Under the pieces are notes generated by a model. It was not told where the DNA came from, ran no database searches, and was given only the letters and a program-made list of their open reading frames with translations. DNA of 64,000 bases from Talpa occidentalis. Lineage: Eukaryota > Chordata > Mammalia > Eulipotyphla > Talpidae. The stretch spans positions 149,982,149 through 150,046,148 of the forward strand of contig NW_023603184.1 of the NCBI RefSeq assembly GCF_014898055.3, given 5' to 3'. Below, piece by piece: positions 22,876 to 32,468 of this stretch; the stretch's first letter is position 1, and the number at the start of each line of letters is the position of its first letter. Both the position numbers and the translations under genes were made by a program.

Positions 22876-25300
22876 TGTTTCTCACATTGGGCATCTTAAG
22901 TGATGTGATCACACGTTTTCCGTGATCAAGGTCCTTTCTCGTGTCATCGCCAGGCATGTGTGTGTTGACAAAGTGCAGAGAAGGGACACAGTGTCCCACG
23001 TGGGGCGCAGGCCCCGGGAGGACCAGAGGCCCTGTGTCTCTCGGCTTTTCTCCGTGGAGCCGGGTGAGGGCTGCTCTGCAGCTGGGTGGCCGCTGTGGGA
23101 GGGGCCCGCACCCACTCTGCTCTCCTGGACAGGTCAGCCCCCATGAGGGAGCAGCCTCGGAGCCTCCTGGCCTGCCCACCGTGGGGAGCGGGAGCCGAGT
23201 GCCCACACCAATATCTGCTCTAGAAGTAAGCTGGGGAGGGGGGTTCCCTAAGTTCTATGCCATGGAGAACCGTGGGAAAATTATTTTAGCTGGAGAGTTT
23301 TGGGGCTCCTCGTGTGGTCAAAGAAAACAACTACAATGACATGCCACGGACCTCAGCTCTGTGTCATGTGATCCCAGCTCAGCACCGTGGACTTCCCAGT
23401 TGGGGCCAGCAGGGCCCCGCTGTCATCTCCGGCAAAGGTTAGCCCGCAGGGCGGGCCTTCTGGCGAGGGCACCCAGCTCTGGACAGCGAAGCTGCACAGG
23501 CCCCAGGTGAGCTGTCTTCAGCTCCCCCAGGGCAGGAGGGCAGCAGCTGGCGCTGCTAAGAGCCATTGCAGTTATGGGGGAGGGCACAGCCGCTTCACGC
23601 CCCTCAGGATCATGTTTGATTTGCCAGGAGACCTGATTCCTGCCTGGGTGTTTCAATGCAGAGCCCCACTGAGCAAGAATCTGAACCCCCGGGGGTGCAG
23701 CCTGCCTCGCCTGCAGCCGGGGGGCCCACAGCCCCGTGGCCTCCATGCCAGCCTCACCTTGGCTCTGAGGCGCATGAGCTGGGGCTGTTCCCAGGCAGCC
23801 CCGGTGTCCCGGCAGCTCCCAGCGCCAGCGCTGCGCTCCCCTCCTCTCATCCATGTCTCTGTGGGAAACAATGAGCAATCGTGGACTTTTCAGAGAGAAT
23901 AATCGTCTGTGATTTGGGAAGAAAGCGGCTTCTGTGCCGGATTTAGATACCCGTGTGGCTCCATCAGCCTCCTGGAGCAGCTGTGTGGGCGTGGGGGGGG
24001 GGAGGTCTGGCTGGCTCTGTGCATCCTGGGAGGCAGCCCCGAGGGGTGGCAGCTCCTTCTGGGTCTGCTCCTCCAGCGGGGCTGCTCTCTGCTTCCGCGT
24101 GGGCCCTGGGCAGGGGTCCACACAGCGCGAGCCTGAGCGCCCGGGCCGAGGTGGAAGGAGCGAGCTTCGCAGCGGGGGTGCACAGAGGGCCCTGTCGGCA
24201 TCCCCTCCTGCTCACAACACCCGCACGCTGGCGGGGGGCGTGGCCGGCCCAGCCCCCACGACCTCAGAATGCGGCCTTAAGGGGCAACAGGACTTCATGT
24301 GGGTCATGAGTTCAAAGGTCAGCGGGGGGCCCATCCCGAGACAGCTGGTGTCCTTGTGAGCGGGGAAACATGGACACACAGGCCAGCTGGAGGCAGGGCT
24401 AGGAGCCCCGGGAGAAAGGCCGGTGAGGTGAGGGGGACATGGCCTCGCGCCAAGGGCCATCGGGGGCAGCCAGAGCGGGAGGGCCAGGATCCGGCCTGCA
24501 GGTCTGAGGGGGGCTGCCCTGCGGCTCCCTGACTTTGGACGGCCTGCCCCAGAGCCCCGACAGAGGCGCTGCCCTCCTGGGGACGTCCTGTGAGCTCAAG
24601 AAGCTACTCCCGTGGGGGAGGGGAGGCGCCTGGCACGGGTGTGCCCAATCCCCTGTGTTCCCAACGAGCCAATTTGACTTTCTCCTGCAAGCTCCTGGAT
24701 GTCCCCCATCCAGGGCCGGGGGCGTTCCCCTGACCAGCCCTTGTGGGGACCAGACGCCCTGCTCTGGCCGGTGCTGGCCACGAAGACAGCATTTCACAGA
24801 CACGGTTGCAGCACTGACAGCGTGTGCAGATTCAGAGACGAGAGCAGGGTCACGGGGCATGACTGTACATGGGGAGAGCCCTTCCTAGGGGCCTGCGCCC
24901 CAGATTTCAGACAACGCATGAGAATATTGGAGGCACGTGACGTCCTTCTGGGAGGACTGGACAGCGGCCACAGGGTGTGGCTGCAGGGTGTGGCCTAGGG
25001 TGCGAGCCGGAGCCACCTGGGTCTGCAGGGACCGAGAGGGCCCCCCAAGAAGGCCTTGGAGCAGAGGGTCGGAGAGCGCCGGTGGCTCATCAGCCTGGTT
25101 CCCGGTCGCAGCCCCGAAGAGCCTGGGCTGGATCCTTGCCCAGAGTGCTCGGGCGGCACAGGCTCAGCGGAGGGCTCTGGCGGGCACCGGCCAGTGGCGG
25201 CTCTGGTCTCAGCCCTGCCTTCGTCACTCAGGCACCCCTCACCCGTGTCTCAGTCACCGTGGCCACAGCTCGCGGAAACCCCCTGGCGGGGCGCCCGAGA
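22876..25300. other. GC-rich stretch, no gene seen
   Basis: No domain-bearing frame. Around 24,290-24,400 a GGTGTCCTTGTGAG plus GGAAACATGGACACACAGG segment resembles the antisense of an old mammalian repeat, too diverged to delimit. Confidence 0.4.
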
Positions 25301-25309
25301 TAAGAGATG

Positions 25310-25720
25310 AAGGCCCGGCCTGATGCAAATCTAAACCGCTGCCGCGCTCCCGGCGGGCGGGCGGGGCTCCAGATGTGCCAGGGAGGCTGTGCAGTGCTCA
25401 CAGCACACGCTGATGAGTTTCTCAGAGATGAAATATGCCTTTGATTAAGGGAGATTTTCCTCTTTGGCGGAGGCCTGCGAGCAGGGGGGGCTCATTTGGT
25501 CGTGACGGCGTATGCAAAATGAAAGGATAAAACCTTCACTTTGATTTACGATCGTGGTTATTAATTTCTGATGCAGCTTTTTGGTTTGGATTATTTGGGG
25601 GTGGAGGGATTTGGCGACGTGGATGAGGAGCCTGGGAGATTTACTGGCGTAAACATCACAGCAGAGTCTTGCCGTAAATAACAAAACTTCTAAAAAGCAG
25701 CATTAAATCCCACATGATGA
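25310..25720. promoter_or_regulatory. Candidate conserved enhancer
   Basis: A 400-bp AT-richer, repeat-free island. It carries an octamer ATGCAAAT (25323-25330), two TCF/LEF-like CTTTGAT words at 25439-25445 and 25539-25545 (exactly 100 bp apart), GTATGCAAAATG, GGTTATTAATTTC, GGATTA (25588-25593) and CGTAAACATC. The combination is typical of developmental enhancers. Conservation is inferred, not shown. Confidence 0.4.
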
Positions 25721-26759
25721 GTTGGAACAGGAAGAAACTTTTAAATTGTGAAAGTCAAGCTGGTACAGAGGAGGATTTCCGCACAGGTAACTCCCGAGGG
25801 GCCCAGGTGCGGGGACGGGAGACGCGTTCTCTTGTTTCCCGTAAGAAATAGGACTTTAACCCCAGCTGGCTGGGAGGGGCGCCCGCGGCAGGCAGCCCAC
25901 GAAGGCCCCGCCTGTGGCCCGACTCGCTGCCGTCCAGGTCACAGGTTACCGGCGATTTCACTGTCGGGTGAAATCGCAGCTGTCTCCGAGAACTCCGACC
26001 CAGGGCCGCATCCCGGGAGGGAGGCCTCTTCGGGCTCCTCCCGTCGGGGTGAGGGTGCCCAGCCGGCCTGGCGGGAGGAGAGGGCCTTCAGACCTGGGGC
26101 TGTGGGTGGGCTCAGGTGCTGCCGCGGGCCGGGGCCGCTGTCCTCGCGCAGGGCCCGCCTCCACGGGAGCAGCCTGGCCACAGGATGGGCCTGGGGTCTC
26201 CACTCGAGCTTGGGGGCTGTGAGGATTCCAAGGAAGTTCAACTCAACCCCCAGCATGCTCAGGGCAGAGGGTCTCTGGGGTGGTCTGGCTGGTTATACGG
26301 GGGATGTCCAGTGGAGGAGGAGCACCGGCCGGAGGGCGGCTCTGCCCTGGGCTCTCCAGGAGCTCCGAGACTGATGCCGCTCGTCCAGTGTTTTCCAGAA
26401 ACCGGCACAGGGGACTGTCTTTCTCAGGTGTGAACCAAACCGGGCTGGGGCAGGGAGCGTAAGGCTGGAGGAGCAGAGATGTCCCTCAAACCCGCCCTGG
26501 TGCCTCCCGGAGAGATCCCAGGACAGAGCAGCTGGAACCGGCCGAGGGCCCCCAAGGGGAGCCTCGGAGGAGCCCGCCAGGAGGGGCCCATGGGGGTCAG
26601 GGTCTTCCCCACCGGCTGCTTCCCTCCCGGCTTCGGCACCAGCCCCTGGGCCTGGCCAAGCCTCCCCACCCCCCACCCCGAGATACTCTGCCCGGTGCGG
26701 CAGATCAGGCAGTCAGGCCCTCGGCAAGCGCAAGACGAGACCTGCTTCCTCTGAGATGG

Positions 26760-26940
26760 GTTTAAACCTCACGTGTGGAAAAAAATTTAGGAGCAAGAAA
26801 ATAAACTTTTACCATCTCAGGCAATTCATCATGAAGTTATAGTTAGTCCCCCCGCCGCCCACAGCACTCCTAAATAAATTAAATGCGATGGAACGACCAG
26901 TTCATGTCACAACTGAAATCGGAGCAGCCCAGATTTAGTG
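26760..26940. promoter_or_regulatory. Candidate conserved noncoding element
   Basis: AT-richer island with CCTCACGTGTGG, AAGAAAATAAACTTTT, GGCAATTCATCATG and CTAAATAAATTAAATG, without recognisable repeats. Confidence 0.28.
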
Positions 26941-28335
26941 GATCTTCCAGGGAGCAGATGAGTAAGGACCATCTGGGTCAGTCAGGCCTGGCCCCGGCAG
27001 GACTCGAGCCCGAGCGGCCGTCCTAGCAGCTCCCGGAGACCCGGCACACCCGCGCCTCGGGAGGGCTGGTTTGGTTTTAAACCGAAGCCGCGTCTGCCTG
27101 GCCGCCCGGCCGTGATGAAGGCGTGTGCTCTGTGGGCATCCAGGGCGGGGCACCGCCCACACCTGCCGGCCCCGGGATGCTGCGCTCTGCAGCCCTCTGA
27201 TGCGTTGCAAGCCTCGGGAGAGCCTCTGGACTGCCCTCGACCACAGCTTGCCTGTTGGGACGAGCGCAAGGTTGTCGGCAGATGCCCACCCTCCAGCCAC
27301 GTCTGTGCAGCGTACGCCACGCGGGACGAGGTCCACGCTCTTCACCCCACGCGCCATTCCCACGTGTGTTCCCCTCGAGCAGACGGGGAGAGCTGCGCTG
27401 GGCTCACCGCCTTCCCTCCTCCTGGGACGCCATCCACAAGGCCGTGAGGTGCCCCTGGAATCTTGCGGTGCCGGTGGAAGCTCTCCCCGAACCATCCGGC
27501 CGCTGTGATGGGACAGACAGATGCCCTGGACACACCGAGGCTGCGGCCTCCACCCACGACCGTCATGGACACAAGGACCCCGCCCCGCTGTGGGGGGAGT
27601 CCCACGTGCCGGCTGGGAGGCTGGGGCGGGGCGGTGGTGGCCTCCCAGGGCCACCCACAAGCCGGGAATCCCACGTAGCCAGGACAGGACACCAGGCAGG
27701 CGCCCTCTCCTCCCCGCCACGGCCCTCTGCAGCCAGCAGTCCAGTCTGCGCGATCGGGAAGGAGCAGCAGTACAGGCCCGTGAAGGCAAACGCGCATTTA
27801 CTCCTAGAGGTGCCATTTAGGTGTTGTCATGGGGGTCAGCTGGCTTCAAGGGAAAGCTGGAATAAGCAGGACGCCTTCAGAGTTGACCTTGGCAAATCAG
27901 AAGTCCATTGCCCTCGGCAGCACCGGAGGCAGCGCAGCAGGAGACGTCCCTGCGCCAGCAGGGCCCTTGGAGGGACCGCGCGCGCCGCTGGGCTTCTTTA
28001 GGCGGGAGCAGCAGCAAGTATTTATGGCACCTTGTATTAGAGAACCTGGGCTGTGCTCTTCCCTCGCGCGTGTGTGTGCGTGTGTGTGCGCGTGCGCGTG
28101 TCCTATACCTGCTGCCACTACTGATCTAAAATTGTCCTACACTATAGGGAGCCGTTGGCAGGGAAAGGTGTCAGGTTTCCCAAAGCCGCAGTCACCGCTG
28201 ACTTGAACATACAATGAACACACGTGCCCTCCCAGCTCTGGGGGGACTCAGAAGTCAGGCGTGGAGGCTCCCCTGGGGCGCTGGCGCGAGATCCTCCTCC
28301 TCCACGCGTCGTCCCTACTGGCGATGGGCGCCCTG
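26941..28335. other. GC-rich stretch, no gene seen
   Basis: A short GTGTGTGCG tract lies near 28,070-28,100. Open frames up to about 290 residues have composition-driven translations only. Confidence 0.4.
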
Positions 28336-28339
28336 GACG

Positions 28340-28562
28340 CTCCCTGCCTCGGTCCAGCACCCACGGTCAGCACATGGCCGGCTTCCCCGGCTATGTCCCG
28401 CCTCTGTGCCCGCGACACCAGAGGTTGGGTCGGGGCCACACTGCCCAGCGTAACGTCACCTTGGCTGGGCCACACCTGCAAGGCCGTATCTCCAAATAAG
28501 GTCACAGCCCCAGAACACCCAGCGTCAGGGCTTGAACACAATTTCAGTGGATGCAACTCAAA
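28340..28562 (+). mobile_element. Ancient mammalian interspersed repeat, 3' part
   Basis: The order CACCTGCAAGGCCGTATCTCC, AAATAAGGTCACAGCCCC, GTCAGGGCTTGAACACAATT and GGATGCAACTCAA corresponds to the 3' end of the same old repeat type seen at 29,635. I cannot assign its name. Confidence 0.5.
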
Positions 28563-28822
28563 GCGCAACAAAAGGACGCGTGGCAATGGGGACAGGCCAT
28601 CAGAGGATAAGAAGGGAGTGGGCCCATGAACAGAAGGGCGTGCCAGCTGGGAGCGAGGCTGGGGCATGGCGGGTGTCCCCTCCCTGGGCCATCGGCCACG
28701 CTGCCTTGCTCTCTGCAGGGCTGTGACCACAGGCAGACTCTGCGGGGACGGAGACCTGACGTTAGCAAGGCAACGAGATGTGATGTGGACACAGAGGGAG
28801 GCCGGCATTTAAATAGCAGACC

Positions 28823-29095
28823 TGGGCCTCCCTGGGGGCGCAGGGGGTAAGTCTCAGCGCCATCAAGCTATCGCCAGCCACTGCCACCAGAGTTCGATCC
28901 CGGCCAGGAAGGGACCCACACGGCCCAGCAGACCTCTCCTGCCTCGCCCGCTGCTCCCCTCAGCAGTGGATTTCAGTCAGTCTGCCTGTTCTGCTCCCCA
29001 CTCTGTCTCTGGTGAATCCTCTCATCCCCCCACCTCTGGCCTGCACCCCAGCTCTGGCATACATAAATAAATAAATCTTTAATAAATAGCTAAGT
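28823..29095 (+). mobile_element. tRNA-derived SINE with target-site duplication
   Basis: Head GGGCCTCCCTGGGGGCGCAG, B-box-like GTTCGATCCC, body with GCTCCCCTCAGCAG, and tail CATAAATAAATAAATCTTT. Flanks AAATAGCAGACC (28811-28822) and AAACAGCAGGCC (29096-29107) match at 10 of 12 positions. Confidence 0.88.
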
Positions 29096-29634
29096 AAACA
29101 GCAGGCCAGCCGGCCAGTCATTGGGTCATTGAGTCTTTGCTGGGATGTCCACTCACCCCCGCGCCAGCCCGCGTTCATCTGTGTTCCCGACGTGGGCCGA
29201 CATCAATGCCCTCACTTCAATCTGATTTTAGCAGAACTCCCAACAGACTTCTGATGGGAAACAGATTATAACTCACTGAGCCACTGTCCTTGGGGCTCGT
29301 AAGGCTAGAATCTGGCCATCTGCTTGCGCGTGTCCCGCAGGAAATGCCTTTTCAAAACAAGATGCACGTTTTTCTGAAATTACACATACGTCCTCTACTG
29401 AGATGCTGAGGAAGGTAAGGGTTGCGTGGATGGGAGAGCACAGGTGTGTTTCTTTTGCTCTTCTATGTTAACTTTTAAAACTTTTAACTCTTATTCTGTT
29501 GTTAGTAAGGAATCCTAACGAAGGAAAATATTAAGACTTCTCCCCCCGGTTTGAGTCTACTCCATAGATCTCTTCCCAGTCATTCAAATGTAAGAAGAAA
29601 CTTACAGAATAATGGGGTGACTGCATTTGTCTGC

Positions 29635-29867
29635 TCCGCCTGCTATGACCGGGTACTATGGACAGGGTGACAAATAACAGAAATGTACTGTCTCGAAGTT
29701 CTGGAAGCTTCAAGTCCAGGATCAAGGTGTCAGTGGGTTTGGTCTTACTCGGAAGCCTCTCCCCTGGCCTGGCAGGCGCCCCTCCCCAGGGCTCGCTCTC
29801 TGTGGGCGCCCCCTGTGTCTCCTCCGCATACTGGCTCGGACCCACCCTGTGACCTGGGCTAACCTTG
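29635..29867 (+). mobile_element. Ancient interspersed repeat, cut off at telomeric tract
   Basis: The order CTGCTCCGCCTGCTATGAC, GGGTACTATGGACAGGGTG, ACAGAAATGTACTGTCTCG, AGTTCTGGAAGCTTCAAGTC, AGGATCAAGGTGTCAG and GGACCCACCCTGTGACCT matches the 5' two-thirds of a common old mammalian repeat. The element stops where the telomeric palindrome begins, and its remaining third is not found on the other side. Confidence 0.6.
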
Positions 29868-29898
29868 GGTTAGGGTTAGGGTTACCCTAACCCTAACC
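29868..29898. repeat. Head-to-head interstitial telomeric palindrome
   Basis: TTAGGG units (GGTTAGGGTTAGGGT, 29868-29882) face CCCTAA units (ACCCTAACCCTAACC, 29884-29898) around a single T at 29883. The arms are 15 bp and perfectly complementary. The plus-strand order TTAGGG then CCCTAA is the polarity expected where two chromosome ends join. Confidence 0.95.
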
Positions 29899-30594
29899 AG
29901 TCTCCAGAGCCCACCCTGCTCCTCGGCTCCTTCGGCTCTGAGAGCAACAGCGGTTTCGGAGCAGCCACGCGAGGGGCTCTGCGCTCAGGGGAAAAGCAGC
30001 AAGTCACCAGAGCAGCCCAGCTGGGGCGGGACTCCTCCTGGGCCCCTCTGGAGGGTGACGTGAGGCGAGTGGGTGAGGACCAGGCGGCGTGTGCAGGGAC
30101 GGGCGGAGGCTGCGGTGAGTTCTGCAGAAGGCGCCGAGGAGCTCGGCCTGTGCTGGTGTTTACTGCTGACCTGTCTGCCGGGAAGGCCGCAGTGACAAAC
30201 ACGCTTGGCACGTGTCAGGGCAGGGGCGGGAGCAGCTTCCTGCTCTCTCTGTGGGCAGCTCTGAGCTCCAGTAAGGTTGATTATTTTATAGCACATCGAT
30301 TTGTGCTAGTTGCCTATGGGGTTCCTGCTCAAGATGTTTTTTTTTTTAATTTTTCAATTTGTGTGCTTCTATGTCCTGCTTAAAGTTTTCTTTTATTCTG
30401 CATATATTCCTCACACCCCACCTGAGATAGGTTTTGCACAGTTTAGTTTCTTAAAGATTTTAACTAGAAACAGATTTAATGGTTAAGTAAATAAAATTAG
30501 ACTAAAAGGAACAAAGCAGGAGGCAGGGCGAGCGAGATGAAACACTGGGCGTGTGAGACGCGGCTGCTGTGATGGAGCCACGTATGCGGACCTG

Positions 30595-30906
30595 AGTTTC
30601 CTGAAGGAAAATGCAGACGGAAAAACTCGAACCTCTCCCTTGGAAAAGAACATACCATTCCTTCCAGGAAGGCCGTATTAGTTATTCCATTACAATCAAA
30701 AAGGAATTTACCACAAGAATAAAAAAAGACTTTGTTTCTGAAAAGGTCTTCAGACAAGAATACTGGATTCCTGGCGCTTACAGTCAAGAATCCTTTAATC
30801 TCATCTATGAAATTGCTATGGAGAGCACGTATTGAGTCCTTTCTTTTAATTCAAGATTTTAAAGACCACTTAGAAATAACAGATAAAATAAAGGAACTGA
30901 CAACAA
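30595..30906 (+). other. AT-rich unidentified segment with short open frame
   Basis: A frame at 30,611-30,835 encodes 74 residues with a balanced composition (many Lys, Glu, Phe, Tyr, Ile), unlike the GC-driven frames elsewhere. I do not recognise it, and no splice sites or homologous domain are evident. An overlapping frame on the other strand is similarly long. It could be unique DNA or an unrecognised repeat. Confidence 0.25.
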
Positions 30907-30920
30907 TAAAATCACTACTT

Positions 30921-31184
30921 TTTTTTTTTAAAGATTTATTTTTGCACACAAGAGCTGGGGTACAGGGCAGAGATGTGGAGAGTGAGAGGATTCACCAGAC
31001 ACAGAGTGGGGAGCAGAACAGGCAGACTGACCGAAATCCACTGCTGAGGGGAGCAGCGGGGAGACAGGAGAGGTCTGCTGCGCCATGTGGGTTGCTCCCT
31101 GGCCAGGGATCGAACTCGTGCTGCAGAGGGTATGGATTGCTTCATAGTGTGGTGCTTAACCCCTTGCGCCAACAGGGAGGCCCC
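30921..31184 (-). mobile_element. tRNA-derived SINE with perfect 14-bp duplication
   Basis: Minus orientation, head GGGCCTCCCTGTTGGCGCAAG, B-box-like GTTCGATCCC, CTCAGCAG body and an AAATAAATCTTT-type tail. Identical flanks TAAAATCACTACTT lie at 30907-30920 and 31185-31198. Confidence 0.92.
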
Positions 31185-31198
31185 TAAAATCACTACTT

Positions 31199-32387
31199 CT
31201 AATTTCCGCATGGAAAGATGGTAAGAGAAACTCTGAGCAGCGGTCTTGTACTTTGCATTTTATTCACAAAGACGTGTTCTCACCGATCCTGCAAAATGAG
31301 AATTCCAGTTACCAGGGAGCTTCTGGGAGCCGGGAGTTACGCCTGCGCGCGTGTATTGCTGTTGGGGTCACACAGTGAGCTCCCTGCATAGGCCAGCCCA
31401 GGTCGGGGTGGGGTGTGGGGTGCACGCTGGGACCCACTTGGCTGGCAGGAAACAAACCACCTGAAAGGTCGAGCCAGGGGTGCGATAGCTATTTAGGGAG
31501 AAATAATTACAAGAAAACAAAATCATGCATTTTTAATATTTCCCCTTCTATTCGGTTTATTTGCTTAAAGGGGCTGAATTCTTCACGGGGAGGCAGGTAA
31601 ATAGCAGCGCCAGGCAGGCTGGGCCCAGGCCAGGGCCGGGGCGCCGCAGATGGACGATGCAAGGGCAGCCGCCCCGACCGGGATTCCCGAAGGCAAAGCC
31701 ACAGGCCGCGGAGGCCGCTCTGGGTTGCAGGGCTTGTGCTCAGTAAACACACCCCCGAGCAGAGGTAGACGCCTGGGAAACGCGAGGTGAGAATTCGCTC
31801 TCTGAGAAGGGACCTGGGAGAGCGGCTGGTTTCATCCTCTAATTTTTCAGAGGCTGCCGGGCGGGGTGTGTTCCGGAGAGGCCGAACAAACGCAGAGTTT
31901 CTGGCATAGAAAGGGCTGGAAAGAGAGGCCAGCGTCTCTCCCCTTATTTAAAAGCAATCCCTGCTCAGGGCGGAGCGAGGCGGGCCGCCGCTTGGCGCCT
32001 GCGACGACCTGAGCTTGGCCGTGGGGCCGCAGGGAAGAGCTGCTCCGAGGCGGCGGCTCCGCGCTCTGGGGAGGTTCCCTCCTCCGGAAGGACTCACGTC
32101 TGTGCCCGTCGGTCTTGATCTAGTGCATCTGCTGCTAAGCACTCCCGCTCCGGATGGAGTTCACGCTAGTTTATGCTCATCTGAAACATGCTGTCCTCGT
32201 GAAGCTGCGTCTCTGGGGAAAGTTCCCTTTAACCTGCTTGCCCCCTGCCAGTAACGATCCATCAGCAGCCGCCGGGACGTGAGCGGGAAGCACTGGCAGA
32301 GAAGCTTTCACCTGCTGCAAGCTGGAAACAGCCCGGAGGTCCAACCGCAAGGGCCCCTCGGGCCTGGAGGAAAGGCAGAAAGGCGTG
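31199..32387. other. Mixed-composition stretch, no gene seen
   Basis: It contains a MEF2-like GCTATTTAGGG and an AT-rich segment (31,490-31,570) with ATGCATTTTTAATATTT, then becomes CpG-rich from about 31,960 to 32,110. No gene is supported. Confidence 0.4.
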
Positions 32388-32468
32388 CCCTCTGGTGACC
32401 AGCCCTCTGGTGACCAGCCCTCCGGTGACCAGCCCTCCGGTGACCAGCCCTCCGGTGACCAGCCGTCC
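32388..32468. repeat. 15-bp minisatellite, five copies
   Basis: Unit CCTCTGGTGACCAGC/CCTCCGGTGACCAGC repeats with starts every 15 bases from 32,388. A C/T difference separates the first two units from the last three. The period is a multiple of three, so every frame carries a five-residue peptide repeat, but no gene is supported. Confidence 0.95.

Noticed and set aside
22064..23206. 380-residue minus-strand open frame
   Set aside because: It runs across the TG-repeat and G-rich tract, giving His-Thr and Pro/Arg-rich low-complexity peptide. No domain or splice structure.
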